From: Spirodela intermedia
Lineage: Eukaryota > Streptophyta > Magnoliopsida > Alismatales > Araceae
Length of the DNA stretch: 64,000 nt
Assembly (NCBI GenBank): GCA_902729315.2
Contig: LR746281.1
Coordinates: 1,982,501 to 2,046,500, forward strand
Reading direction: 5' to 3'
Shown: positions 13,401-27,000 of the stretch, one piece after another
How positions within the stretch are numbered: the first letter of the stretch is position 1
Layout: the number at the start of each line of letters is the position of its first letter
Notes under the pieces: model-generated
What the model was told of the DNA's origin: nothing
The model's database searches: none
The model's input: only the letters and a program-made list of their open reading frames with translations
Position numbers and translations under genes: made by a program

Positions 13401-16400
13401 AAATGCAAGACATACTTTAATGTCATGTTAGTAATGATAATTGTGATTGGCACGACACGAATTGGTGAAAAGTATGCAGCCACAAAAAATAATGCAGGTT
13501 AAAAAATGGTCAAGATTGCAGATTTTAATTTGGCATTATTGTCCTAGTAGCTGTGTAAGTTAGAAATTGAAAATGCTCGGTTATGCTTGAGTGCGAACCC
13601 AACAATCCAGCAACAGGTTTTTATAGAATTTTTTCAGTGCAGCTGTTATTTGCATGCCTATGTATTATTCGATGGAAACTTGATTTTTACCGGTATGCCC
13701 AATCTCAAAATAGTGTTGAATATTTTCATCAACATTCCCGTCATTTGGCTTTTTTTCTTAAAATATGTGTATTCATTTATTATTTTTTATCTTTTTTATA
13801 TTCTGTCAATGGGTGATTTAGAAGAAAACAGGTGTCACCTCTCATTGATGCTCTTATTATCTTGAATGGACTTGTTTATCTCGTCAGGTGAAAATGAGTT
13901 GTTCATGGCATTGGTGTGTAAATTAGAAAATTATCCTTCCTGTTTTGTCCTGAATTACAGGTATTATATTTTGGATTTTTCTTCTATGTTGATTTTCTGC
14001 AGATTGGAAGGGAGGTCTTAGATGCAGCCGCTAGAATGATTCGACCAGGTGTAACAACAGATGAAATTGACGAAGTTGTCCATAAGACGACAATTGCTGC
14101 CGGTAAAATTTGTGATTCAAATTCTTTGCACATTTCCCCGGTGTCTTAGGAATTTCGTGCCATGTATGGGTCATCAAATCTACATAAATGTTTGTCTTAG
14201 TTAAATAGTTGTCATGTCTGTTTGAATGGGCACCGATTCCATGAGAAACTATGTGCACAATTGTCTTTTATTTGACTACAAATCATGAAACTGTTCAGCA
14301 ATATTTCATAACATTATATATACATGACAAGTTCAAGAGAGTAGAGAAAGCGCTATTCTTTAATGTGTCTCATCGTTCCAATTTACTTTGCATAGTTCTA
14401 CAACACTTCTGGTCGGATAAGGCTAGGCTTATCCTTAAAAACCGCTTGTCCTTGTAGGATAGCTATCTATTGTAGGGCACCAACATAATATGATTTCACT
14501 CAACCACCGTGGATCTTTCCCACTTAGATCACTTAGTGTCATTTTTTTTTTCTTAAAAGGTTTTTCTATTCAGGTTGGCCAACTCATGTACTGTCAGACA
14601 AGCTAGGATCTCGTTATTGTAGTGTCTCTCTTCTATTTGGGCCCTTAAGTGAGTCAATTATGGACTACTTAATGGGCTCTCCCTTTCTTTCTTCAAAATA
14701 GGAGGGCTTGGCTCACTATAGATGTAACTGATATTTAAACTGGTGTAGAGGTGAATTGAAATAAAACTTTTCGTGAAAAAAAAATAAAATCAAGCCAAGA
14801 AGTTCAGCAAGATCAGAAGAATTCAACTGATCAAGGACAGAGGGCCTCAAATGACTATAAGGATAGTCTTTGGTGTTCTTTTTGCAAATGCAAAAGACAT
14901 ACTAGAGAAACCTGTTGGAAGTTACATGGTAGGCCCCAACAAAATCGAAAGGTATATGTTGTCACTTCTCAAAGTCATGAAGGTGGAGAACAAGGGCAGT
15001 CGAAGGAGCAAACAGGAGAGCCTGCTCATAAACGTGGGGAGTACCTTATGAAGATAAAGGAAGAACTGGAGTGACTCAAAAGCATGTTAAGTTCTACCTC
15101 ATTGGCATGCTCAAGTGAAAACAAAGTATTTTTAGTAATGCTATTATCCCAAAACTCAGTAAAATAAATTGGATTATTAATACTGGTGCCACAGATCACA
15201 TGACACCAAATATCTCTAGATTCGTTAATTATGTAAAGATAAATAGGCCACGTAAGGTCCTTATAGCTGGAGGAGGAATCTTATCAGTGGCGGGTATTGA
15301 GAGCATCAAAATTAACGGGCTGGGTACACTTAAAGATGTCCTTTATGTGCTTAGACTTGAGGCACATATTATATCCTTACAAAAACTTGTGCAAGATTGT
15401 AAGTACAAATTTATTCTTGAAGATGATGCATGTTTTTTAGACAAGGTGTCTGAGTAGAGGACTGGACATGTTAGGCGTCAAGATGGCCTTCTATATTTGG
15501 AAGATCAAGATGTATTATGTCTCTCCTCTCTTAGTCTTTCTAGAGATGCTAGGAGCCAAATGATGCTTCAGCATAATCGTGTTGGACATCCTTCTTTTGA
15601 ATTGATGAAGCATTGGTTTCCTATCATTTGTAACAAGGTTGATGTCAAAATGTGTGAGGCCTATCAATTGACCAAACACAAACGATCTACATTTGATTTT
15701 AAGAATGAAAGGAGTTTAGTACTAGTGTATCTAATTCACAGTGATATATGGGGGCCATGTCAGATATCTAGTATATCTGGTGGTAGATGGTTTATGTTAT
15801 TTTTTGATGACTGTACTCAGTTTATATGACTTTATCTTCTTAAGTTTAAAGCTGAAGCTGCTCAAGTTATCCCACAGTTCTTTAACATGATAGACAATCA
15901 ATTTGGAACAGTGATAAAGCAGTTCAAAACAGATAATGCCAAAGAGTATTTTAATACTATCATCTCCCTTTATTTTGCTCAAAGAAGCATAATCCATGAA
16001 TCATCATGTATTGATACTCCACAACAGAATGGGCTAGTTGAAAGAAAGATTGGTCAAATTGTGGAGACAGCTAGAGCACTATTATTCTAGGGAAATGTAC
16101 CCAAATAATATTGGGGAGAAGCTATATTGACAGCTACACATCTTATAAATCGCATATCATGAAGATCAACTGGACATCAGAGTCCAATTGAGTTACTGTC
16201 TAAAGCTTCTCAAAATGTAAAGTTGCAAATGAACTTAGCTCCCAAGGTGTTTGGTTATGTGACATATGTTCATATTGCTAATACTCAGTTGGGTAAGTTG
16301 GATCCTAGAACACGTAAGTGCATATTTGTGGGATACTCACCCACTCAAAAGGGCTATAAATGTTATTGCCCATCATCCATAAGATATTATATCTCTGCAG

Positions 16401-19400
16401 ATCTTATATTTAATGGATACGAGATGTATTATAAAAGGACCGAATGGCCTGATATTCAAAGATCAGAAAATCCTTTAGTTGCTAGCTCTGAAGACCCTTG
16501 CCCTCAAGTGACGCAAATATTTAGGAGACAAGTTCAGACAGAGTCACCTAATACAACAATCACAATTGAGGAAGAAAGGGTGAAGAATGTCACTAAACCA
16601 ATACAGCTGGAAAAAGATGATCCAGGGAAAAATGAGGTCGAACAGCTTGATGTAGGCCTAGCTGAAGATGATCAGCTTGGATGGCCTATTGCCCTGCGTA
16701 AAGGGGTAAGGAATTGTAAAAACAGACCAAGGTATCCAATGGCCAATTATCTATCATATGATAGATTGAGTCAAGAGTATAAAGTATTCTTGAGCTCACT
16801 TAATATGACAAGTGTACCAAAAACAGTTGATGAAGCATTAGCCAGAAAAGAGTGGAGCCAAGCAATGGATGCAGAGATGGAAGCCCTGCAAAAGAACCAT
16901 ACATAGGATCTAGTTCCTCTCCCAACTGGTAAGAAGGCTGTGGGGTGTAAATGGGTATATACCCCAAAATTCAATGCAGATGGGTCACTTGAAAGATTTA
17001 AAGCACGATTGGTATCAAAAGGCTATATTCAATCATATGGGATTGACTATCTTGAGACCTTTGCTCCAGTTGCTAAGCTTAACACCATGAGAATATTGAT
17101 TGTTCTAGCAGCTAAGTTGAACTGGGAAATACATCAATTTGATGTCAAAAATACATTTTTACATGAAGAACTAGAAGAGGAAGTCTACATGACTATACCT
17201 CCAAGATATCCACTATCCAATCAATCAGGAGTGGTTTGTAGACTAAAGAAAGCTCTCTATGGTCTCAAACAATCTCCTCAAGCTTGGTTTAGAAGGTTCA
17301 CCAAGACAATGAAAAGTCAAGGATATAAACAAAGTAACGCAGATCATACTTTGTTCATCAAACATAATTCGTGTGGAGGTATGACTATATTAATTGTTTA
17401 TGTTGATGATATATTGATCACAGGTGATGACACAAATGAAATCCAAAATCTGAGTAAAAACCTCTCACAAGAGTTTGATATTAAGTCTCTTGGGAGACTA
17501 AGGTATTTTCTTGGTATTGAGGTGGCACACTCGAAAGAAGGTATCCTTATTTCTCAACATAAATATACTGTTGATCTGCTCCAAGAAACTGGACGACTTG
17601 CTTGTAAACCAACAGTCACACCAGTGGATATAAATGTGAAACTTGGAGCAGGAGGTGACAGTCCTCCATTTAATAAGGAATCCTTCCAAAGGTTGATTGG
17701 AAAATTGATTTATCTGAATCATACTAGACCAGATGTGGCATATGCTGTGAGTTCCTTGAGTCAATTCATGAATGACCCAAGAGAAATTCACTTACAAGCA
17801 GCATATCGTATTGTAGAGTATTTGAAGAATACTGTAGGACAAGGCCTATTATTTTCACGAGGTGGTGATAGTATTGTGGAAATATATACAAACGCAGATT
17901 ATACAGGATCGGTGAGTGACAGGAGGTCAACATCTGGATATTGTTCCTTCATCAGTGGAAATCTGGTCTCATGGAGAAGTAAGAAGCAAAAGGCAGCTCC
18001 AGTGAGAAGGGAGGGCGAGACCTGATCAAGAAGATCAAGATCCTGGTTTGACATGTAGGTTTTTCCCACCGGGGCTAAGTCAGGTTTGCCATGGTTACTG
18101 TGATGTAGATTGAAGGTTGGTGCCAAGATGAAATGCAACATGAAGAATTGTCTTCCCCAAGAACCCTTGTTGCTGGGATAGGTTTTATGATGATGACAGG
18201 AACAAATGGAGGATTACCATAATTTCTCAATCTCCATGTTGTTCCCATCATACTTATCTTTAATCATTATACTTTGTTAAGATTTTGAAGCCATGCACTC
18301 AATATCTATTGGTCGATTTAGAATTAGAGTCTGCAAAGAGTTGTACTTGCCTGCTTATAATAAGCAGATTAAAAAAATATGTAAATCTTTTATCTTCCCC
18401 GCATACTCCTCATTGAATTACATGCTTTATATATTCTAATTTCATAGTGCATTGTGTTCTGACTTTACCCTAATAGACAGAATATACATATTAAAAACTT
18501 ATTACATCAGTAATAGTGGTCTTTGTCCTCGGAGAATGTATTTTCCATTGTTAACTTTAAATTCTGCAGCCATGTGCGATTATTTTCATCTGTGACAGTG
18601 TAATTTTTAGAGAAATATTTTCTCAATCCTTGTCAATATTGTTTATTTGTTTTAGTTCTTACCTAATGAAATATCCGGTAGGTAAGTCAATTCCTCTTTA
18701 CCGTTTTTATGATAACCTAATTCATAATTTCAAGAGCTACATTTTCGTGACGACAAAAAATGAACTCGGATGCACATTTTGGAATGCGTATGATTAATTA
18801 TGTCCCTATTAATCACATAATACTAAGTTCATGCACATGTCTGCACCCTTTCAGGAGGATACCCGTCTACCTTAAATTACCATTTCTTCCCTAAATCTTG
18901 CTGCACGTATGTATCCCTCATCTGTAATTTCGGTCCATGGTTTACTACACGGTTGATAAATATATCCTAATATGTTGGTTATTGATTCTTAATGCAGGTC
19001 AGTCAATGAGGTCATTTGTCATGGAATTCCAGACGCCAGGTACTCACCACGTTTTAGCCTAACTTGCCTGTTTTGCAACTTTTTTACAATTATGTTTTTT
19101 CATTATGTATCCTCCGTTTTTTTCTTTATTTTGGATGCGGAGACTATTTAAATTTTCGGAAAGATATCTTTTATTTTTGTGGTTTTCACAATTACATGCA
19201 AAATGGTGCTTGATTGATTTGACATTTTTATGTATGTATCCTCTCAAAAGGAGACTTCTGCTTGCTGTTTAGTGCTATGCTCTGTTCCGTATGCTTCCAG
19301 TGAGATTCCTCCTCTTGGTCTGCCATTAATGTTTTCCTTTGATTGATGACTTTCCTGCTTCAGAAACCCGTCGATCCTTTTTTTTTTTTTAATTCCATTA

Positions 19401-22400
19401 CCTGTTCCAGACGTATGCCACGGCTCCTTACTTAGACAGGGTGCAAATATCTAAAACTTTATTAGGTTGTCCGTAAGGTTTTTCAACAATCAATGTCGAC
19501 TATAACCTCTTGCCTTCCAACCTTCGATAGTGGGGAGGGGACCAACACGGGACTGAGTAAAAGATGAAAAATACTTTCCACCCTGTTAGAACATTTGGAG
19601 AAAAAAATCCCTTATAAAGAAAGAATAATGATTTCCTTAAGGAGAGCCCATTAAGTCCTAAAGGGTTCCTTCAAAGGAAAGAAGACGGGCCCCCAACTGG
19701 CCTTTGGTGGCCTTTTTGGCAGTCCACTAGGAAGCCCCATTCAGATGTTGAAGGTCCCTCCATCCCTTTTTTGTCTTCTTTTGCAGACAGATGATCAAGA
19801 GTTCCATTTATTGTAAGATGAAACGTCTGCGATCACCAGGTAGGATCTGAATTCAAACTGTGATATTATGGTGCGTCTCTAAAGACATCCAGATCAAGGT
19901 GACGCCCACAAACCAGGACAAAAAAAACCGGGAAAAACGCAAAATATTTTACATCGCACCCAAAGTTGCCTGAATCGTCTTTGTCACTTGCTATCAGCTG
20001 CCTCTGCTTCCCCATCCTCTCTTGCTCTCTTCTCTTGCTAACTGTAACATGTACTCTTTACCACTTCCTAGTCTTAGATTCAACGTAGGATGTGCTGGAG
20101 TATGTACTTTTGTGATGTCAACAGCTTTTGCTCGGATACTAAGCAGCGCTCTCTTTTTTGTATCATAAGATTGATATAGTATCTCGGTGGATCTCATATT
20201 GAAAAACATGAGAAGAATTATCTTACTAGCGATAATGTACGCTTACTATTCGTTTTGCATTTTCTTTCATCGTCATTCTTCTCTAAATATTTGTGACTGT
20301 GGTCGGGACAAAGATCTTGTTTCACAATTTCATCTTACCATGTATTCATTATCATATTTATATCCACGACATGCATCGACTACAGTTTTTAATTTCGTTG
20401 GTACTGCACTTTATTTGCTACACAAAGATTCATCTTAAGTCGAAGGTTTTCTTAAAACGGATGAGTTTCTTGAAATATGTAAGCTTTCTGAGCAGGTAAC
20501 ATTTTACTTATACCTGTGGTGTACTGCTAATAGGGCCAAAGGAACAGATTTACGAGATAACGAAATGGGTAGTATTTCTACGTGCATAAAAAATCCAAAT
20601 TTGGTGATTCTTCAAGAGAAAATTCTGCACCTCTTTATGTTTTTTTGATAGCATTTTTCTAGCATCAACATTTTCTTTACAGCTTGAATATCACTCTATC
20701 TTCTAGATGATTGCCATTTACTGGTACCTGATATCTTTTAACAGAAAATTGGAGGAAGGTGACATTGTTAACGTTGATGTTACTGTCTATTATAAAGGTG
20801 TCCATGGTAAGCGCTTTAGTGTGTCTGCCGTGGTAATTTTGTCGCGTACTTGAGGAGAAAAAATTACAGTGATCTCATCTAATGTGCAGGCGATCTTAAT
20901 GAGACTTATTTCGTGGGGGAAGTTGATGAAGCAACCAAGCAGCTGGTTCGATGTACATATGAATGTTTGGAGAAAGCTATTTCTATAGGCATGTAACAGC
21001 CACTTTATTTAAATGTGTCTGGTTCCTTTTATCCTCATGAAACGGTCCTCTAGTAGGTCCAGAGAAGAGATGTTATACACGATGTCTTCTTGGAAAAATA
21101 ACTAAAGCAATAATAAACCTTAGTAAACCTTTCTGATTTGCTTTTGGTTGATTTATTTTCAATCATTAAAGAGCAAACTAATTGAGGATAAAAACTAATA
21201 GTGTTTCTATGTACCTAATTAATTGAAATGATACAAATGATAAATTTAAATATTTCAAGGGCATTTCTTTTTGGAAGTTCCCAATCTAAATGTTCTTTCT
21301 GGGATTTCGCATATTACAGTAACTACCTAGACAGTGCTGAATCCAAAAGAGTTTTGATTATGTTTTTCTTAGTTTTATCCTGACATCCTGGGTCTTCCTT
21401 GTTCTACTGAATGGCTATAGTTGGCCCACTACCCAGTGCATCCACCAATTTGTGTTTCTATAAGACTGTTTCACGGAGTCCATATCCAAATTTTGATCAG
21501 ACACATCACATAGCCAATTAAAAAAATTGTTGAATCCTTGATCCTGTTGGATTTGAATTTGATTGATGCCTGATTGACGGGATATGACTTTTGATGTTGG
21601 TCCTGAGCATGACACTTTTTGAGTTTATGGCAATTATTTGATCTAGGATTCAACGTAATTTCAATCTTGCATCTCCGAGCTCTAATGACAGCGGGTACTG
21701 CATATATCTATAAAGCACATTATTTAGTTCAGTCCTTACCTGGTTGTCAATTCAAAGCTCACTAGTCCAAATCATTTGATCTATATTGGAGTTCTATTGT
21801 TGTCAACTGATATCAAGTGGTGCGATCGTTCTGCCTCCAATAATAAGTTTATTTCCGTACTTGCAACTTAAAAGGCTGTTTTTTTACATTGTGAGGAAAT
21901 TCTGGTCAAAGGTCTCCTTGTTCCATGCCTTATAGAGCAGTTTCAGCTTCAGCGTCTGCTCTTTTAGATCCTTGAGTCTAGATGTCTCCTTCGATAATAA
22001 GATGTTTCCTCCTCGTTCTCTTGGAACAGAAGTGGTTTGCTTTTCTTTTTTTTTTATCAAATGACTAGTTATGGATCTCTCCCCCATTGGAAATGCATTG
22101 GAAGCTCATTTACGATTCTTCTCCCTCATTTTGAGAGCAGTTAAGCCTGGAGTACGTTTCCGAGAAGTTGGCGATGTTATTAGCCGCCATGCATCTATGT
22201 CTGGTTTCTCCGTGGTAACTGTTCCTCATTAATATTCTGGATATTCAGTTTTTTTTTTTTTTCTAGTCAATCTAATTTTACTCATCATGTTCATCTGTAG
22301 GTGAAATCCTACTGTGGCCATGGTATTGGAGAACTCTTCCATTGCGCCCCCAACATCCCACATTATGGAAGTATCCTAAAGATATAATAATTTCTGATGC

Positions 22401-23433
22401 TTTAGAGTATAAGAACCATTTTTCCATGGCAATTTATTGATGTTACGAGCAACCTTCTTTGGAGAGATTAGCCTAAGAAAAAGCTTGCCTGTTTTTCACA
22501 TATTGTCTACATTTTTCCTAAACACGCATCAGAAAATAAAGCAGTTGGTGTGATGAAAGCTGGACAGATCTTTACAATTGAGCCCATGATAAATGCAGGT
22601 TACATTGAGAATCAATCTTATCACAGGATTCTGTGGAGCAATTCTTTTCCCCTCTCGTTCTTTTCTCTGAGAATGATTAATGTAGGTGTTTGGAGAGATC
22701 GGTTATGGCCTGATGGGTGGACCGCAGTCACTGCTGATGGCAAACGAAGTGCTCAATTTGAGCACACTCTTTTGGTAACTATAGTTTCCTGTTCATTTGC
22801 TTCAATCATCTTCCTGCCATTTGTTCTTCTTTTTTTCTTTTTCCTTTTTTTTCTTGACCTGGTATATTTTTTAAATCGGGAAGTTGGGGTTTTTTTCTCT
22901 TTTTTTTTTTCTTAATGGTTTTTCTATCATTAGTTAAAGAAATAGGGACACAACAGAAGAGAGCCCAGAAGCTTTAGTTTATTTTCCCCCAACCCCGGAT
23001 GTGATCATCAGGGAAGGAATGCCCACGAACAGGGGGGTTAGGCGAATGATCATCTATTGCCCAAATCAATCAATGGGGACGTTGTCATTGTTGTCTTGAT
23101 GTGATCTGCATTCTTTCTCTGAGAAAATAGAGCAGTGGTGGGTGTCAATGGCCTTGCTTGCCAATGAGAATATGGTTTGAAACATGGTGTGAACCACATT
23201 CTGGAGCCCACCCTTTCTCTCTCTAGATCAAACTATAAAAGTCTTGTCAGAGAAACTCAAAGCCCGGTCCTTTTTTTCTAAGAGTATATCCATATAACAT
23301 CAGTTTATGCATTTATTTTCCCACGAAATGCAATAATCTGATCTCCCCAATGCAGGTTACTGAGACGGGCGTTGAGGTCCTGACTGCACGGCTGCCCTCT
23401 TCCCCTGATGTTTATCCCTGGTTGAAGAAATAA
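7491..23433 (+). CDS. MAP1A: Methionine aminopeptidase 1A, zinc-finger type (16 exons)
   Basis: Cytosolic enzyme that removes the initiator Met from nascent proteins. Exons: 7491-7564, 7915-7965, 8617-8769, 10523-10598, 11735-11782, 11889-11933, 14003-14102, 18855-18906, 18998-19039, 20745-20806, 20890-20988, 22141-22214, 22301-22370, 22533-22598, 22686-22774, 23356-23433. This gives 392 aa, close to other plant MAP1A. The N terminus has a MYND-like zinc finger (C-A-H-C, then CPKC, FCTQDC). The peptidase M24 ligands fit the E. coli spacing: His208, Asp225, Asp236, His299, Glu332, Glu363. Intron 11 starts with GC (GCATGT at 20989) rather than GT; the exon phase confirms it. Intron 7 (14103-18854) holds a copia retrotransposon on the same strand, and other introns reach 1-2 kb (8770-10522, 11934-14002, 19040-20744). 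The gene looks intact. Confidence 0.95.
8961..9046. repeat. Short direct repeat in MAP1A intron 3
   Basis: The motif TTATCACTCGACATAATTT occurs at about 8967 and again about 61 nt downstream, with matching flanks (ATGGTTATC against ATGATTATC). The function is unknown; it is probably a small local duplication. Confidence 0.8.
14770..18030 (+). mobile_element. Decayed Ty1/copia retrotransposon fragment in MAP1A intron 7
   Basis: The order gag zinc knuckle, protease, integrase, reverse transcriptase, RNase H is that of Ty1/copia. A CCHC-type knuckle ([19 protein letters not shown]) lies at about 14874-14930. The protease motif at about 15171-15197 reads INTGATDH, with Asn where the catalytic Asp normally sits. 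GAG-pre-integrase and integrase pieces cover about 15500-16200, and the reverse transcriptase at 16940-17700 keeps YVDD. RNase H begins near 17875 and is cut off shortly after SWRSKKQK. The pol reading frame is interrupted by nonsense codons at about 15455, 15827, 16088 and 16904. No complete LTR, primer-binding site or target-site duplication was found, so the copy appears truncated at both ends and non-autonomous. It sits in the sense orientation of the host gene and is presumably spliced out. Confidence 0.93.
19440..19860. other. Possible repeat remnant in MAP1A intron 9
   Basis: This stretch is more GC-rich than the surrounding intron and carries phrases such as GGGACCAACACGGGACTGAGT, of the kind seen in plant LTR and other repeat sequences. 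About 20 nt (GGACTTAATGGGCTCTCC, read on the minus strand near 19636-19658) resembles 14663-14685 near the 5' edge of the copia fragment. No coding content. The identification is weak. Confidence 0.25.
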
Positions 23434-24030
23434 GTTGGATCAGTAGCCCTGTTAGTCAGTGATTTGGCTTGCCTTTCAGGCGTTGACTTTGAGGATCAGC
23501 TGGCTACCGGATGGATGACTCTTGATGGCCGTCCCGGGGCAATGATTTGTTCATGCTTATATTCCATTTTCACCGCTTTTCTTCTACTGTAATCATAATA
23601 AGACGACGGAAATTTATTTATTTTTCTTATTCCGTATGTCCATTGCGGTGCATTATTAAGAACAAAGATACGTAGTTTTCATGTTTTTTTTTTTTTGTGC
23701 TTCATCAGAAGAAATTCAAAGACTTATATTTTGAGTGGGTGGCGATGATTCAAGCGTTGACTTTTATTCTTCTGGGCTTTTCCATTGACCCAAAGCGATC
23801 GAAGGTAATAATATTACAGGAAAGAAAAGGGAGTTCGCCAACCGTGCAGGGGATTGGATGGGCGAAGAAAACGCAGAGGGTTGCAGCAGATCGGCTGACA
23901 AAGAAAGGAAAGTTTCTCATAAATACAGGGACAAGTAATGGCAGAATCCCATGATCTAAAGCCCTGGACCTACAAACAATTGAGGAAGCGGCTGATTGGA
24001 GAGATTCTCCCTTCGGAAAGGCTTCAGAAG
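23434..24030. other. Intergenic gap between convergent MAP1A and EF-G
   Basis: About 600 nt between stop codons of convergent genes. It must contain both 3' UTRs; an AATAAG-like signal is visible near 23598. No coding region is supported. Confidence 0.6.
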
Positions 24031-27000
24031 CTAAGCGGTGACAGGTTCCTGCTTAGAAGAGAGCTGGGTCTGAATGTACTCTGGGACGACGTCGAACTTG
24101 GCCAGCTGCATTGTGTAGGAGGCCCGGCCTTTGGTCATTCCCCGGAGGGTGCTCACGTACTGGAACATCTCAGCCAAGGGCACCAATGCATCCACAACCT
24201 GCATAAGTCCCCCCATCAAATACAGGCAGGCACCAAGTGTAATGAACTCCGTTTTTGGTTTAAAAAAAAAAAAAACGGGTTTGGATCCGATGGGTTTTCA
24301 TGTAGCGACGACTGGAAGATCTTATATTTCATTTAATTTCATGCAAAGTTGTGGTTGGATGATTCAAGATCCGGAAGGCTTGAGAAGATCAATGGCAGAG
24401 TTTCCATGAATTTGGGTTTAATGGCTTTCCAGAAGTGATGATCACGAGAAACTTTTTTCTTTTTTTTTAAAGGCAAACCAAGAGTAATTAACTGCGTTTT
24501 GAGGGGAAAAACGGGTTCATGAATCTGGGTCTAATGGATTTTCATGTAGCAATGATTGGAAGATCTTATATTTAATTTAATATCCAGTAAGATTGAGAAG
24601 GTCAACGCCAGAGTTTCAGGCAAGGTTCCATGAATAATATGGGTTTAATGGGTTTCCAGGAGTGATGATCAGAAGAATTTATTTTTTTTTCTTTTTCACG
24701 AAAGGATTAAACTTTGTGAAGGTTCAACGTACCTTCAAGCCACCAGGCTTATCATCGAAGCTGTTGATAACGCCTCTTCTCGAGTTGAGATCGCCAATCA
24801 CATCACCCAGGTGCTCCTCAGGAGTAACAACTTCGACCTTCATGACGGGCTCCAGCATTCTGGGGGCAGCCTTTCTCACACCCTCTCGGAAGGCTCCCCT
24901 GGCTGCCAACTGGAACGCCAATACGCTGGAGTCTACATCGTGATAGGACCCGTCGACCAACACAGCTCGGACATCAACAACGGGATACCCCGCCAGGACC
25001 CCGTTGCTCATGCACTCCTCCAACCCCTTCATAACTCCCGGTATGTACTCCTTGGGCACGGCGCCACCCTTTATCTCGCTCTTGAACTCATACCCACTGC
25101 CTGCTTCCATGGGCTCAAACCTGACAGTGATGTCGGCGAACTGACCTTGCCCGCCAGACTGCTTCTTATGAACATACTTCACTTCTGAGATTCTTGAAAT
25201 GCTCTCCCGGTAGTTGACCTGAGGTGCGCCGACATTTGCTTCGACCTGCGCATTCAGCAGAACGAGAGGACGACAGAAGTTTTCAAGTTAGCATCATCCC
25301 AGATGATTTGCTTGATGCTTGGTGGGGGAGAGGGGGGATGCTCTTATCAATTCATGGGATTGTACAGAGATTTGGGGCTCAATGGAGTTAATGAACAGAC
25401 ACATATGGTATCTGGGATGTGGAGGATGTAGAGGAAAAAAGAAAAAAAGGTTTTACAATGACTACGTAATCATAATCCTCTCTAACCAGGAGAATTGGGT
25501 GATTAAAAGATTTTCTTACTGGATTAGATCCATTTCTTCGTATATAATGGGAAAGAATGTCTGGGTAGGAAAAAAGAACTAAATAGCAGAGGGAATGAAG
25601 CAATAACCAGTGAACAGACGACAACCCAAAGTAACGCACCTTGAATTCTCTCTTCAATCGATCAACAATGATTTCAAGGTGCAGCTCTCCCATGCCTTCA
25701 ATGACGGTTTGATTGGTTTCTTCATCCCGAGAAAAGTGGAATGATGGGTCTTCTTGAGCAAGCTTAATGAGTCCAAGTGCCATCTTATCAACATCAGCCT
25801 TGGTCTTGGGCTCTATGGCGACCTTGATAACAGGATCCGGGAAATCCATCCGTTCCAGTACAACAGGCTTCTCTGGATCACATAATGTCTCGCCTGTGAT
25901 TGTATCTTTAAGACCAGCGAGAGCAACAATATCACCTGTTAAAGCTGATTTTACATCCTCTCTACTGTTAGCATGCATCTCAAGGAGTCTTCCAATTCTC
26001 TCCTTCTTCCCTTTGTTTGCATTGAGAACATAAGAGCCGGCAGTTAACTTGCCAGAGTACACTCTCACAAATGTTAGGGATCCCACAAAAGGATCACTCA
26101 TAATCTTGAAAGCAAGCCCAGAAAATGGTTCATTGTCATTGGCAACTCTTTCAAGTGTCAACTCTGGGTTCTCAGGGTCAGTACCCTTCATTGACGGCAA
26201 GTCAAGTGGTGACGGCAAATAATCGACAACAGAATCCAGTAATGGCTGCACACCTTTGTTCTTGAATGCTGAGCCACACATAACTGGAACAAACTTACTA
26301 GATATTGTTCCCATCCTAATTAGTTTTTTAAGGGTTTCTTCATCAGGTTCTACTCCTTCGAGATAGTTTTCCATTGCTTCATCATCAAGTTCTACCACGT
26401 TTTCAATCATCAGATTTCTATATTCCAGAGCCAAATCTTCGAGATCAGATGGTATATCCTCATATGCATACTTCGCACCCAACTCCTCACCTGACCAGAC
26501 CACAGCTTTCATTTTCACAAGGTCAATTACTCCTTGGAATCTATCTTCGGCACCAATAGGTAATTGTAGCACGAGGGGATTAGCTCCCAAGTTTTTCACA
26601 ATCATGTCTCTTGTTCTGAAAAAGTTGGCTCCTAGTCTATCCATCTTATTGACAAAGCATATCCTGGGGACTCCATATTTATCAGCTTGTCTCCATACAG
26701 TTTCGGATTGTGGTTCTACGCCTGCAACGCTATCAAACAAGCAGATTGCACCGTCAAGGACCCTGAGAGCACGTTCAACTTCAAGAGTAAAATCAACATG
26801 ACCGGGCGTGTCAATAATGTTAATCCTGTGATTGTTCCAAAAAGTGGTCGTTGCAGCAGATGTTATTGTGATTCCTCTTTCTTGCTCTTGTTCCATCCAA
26901 TCCATGGTAGCTGTTCCTTCGTGCACCTCCCCAATTTTATAGTTCCTTCCAGTGTAGTACAGAATTCGTTCTGTAGTGGTAGTTTTCCCCGCATCAATAT

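Noticed and set aside
14480-19680. An inverted LTR pair flanking the copia fragment
   Set aside because: Only about 20 nt of inverted similarity between roughly 14663 and 19655; no TG..CA ends, primer-binding site or target duplication were found.
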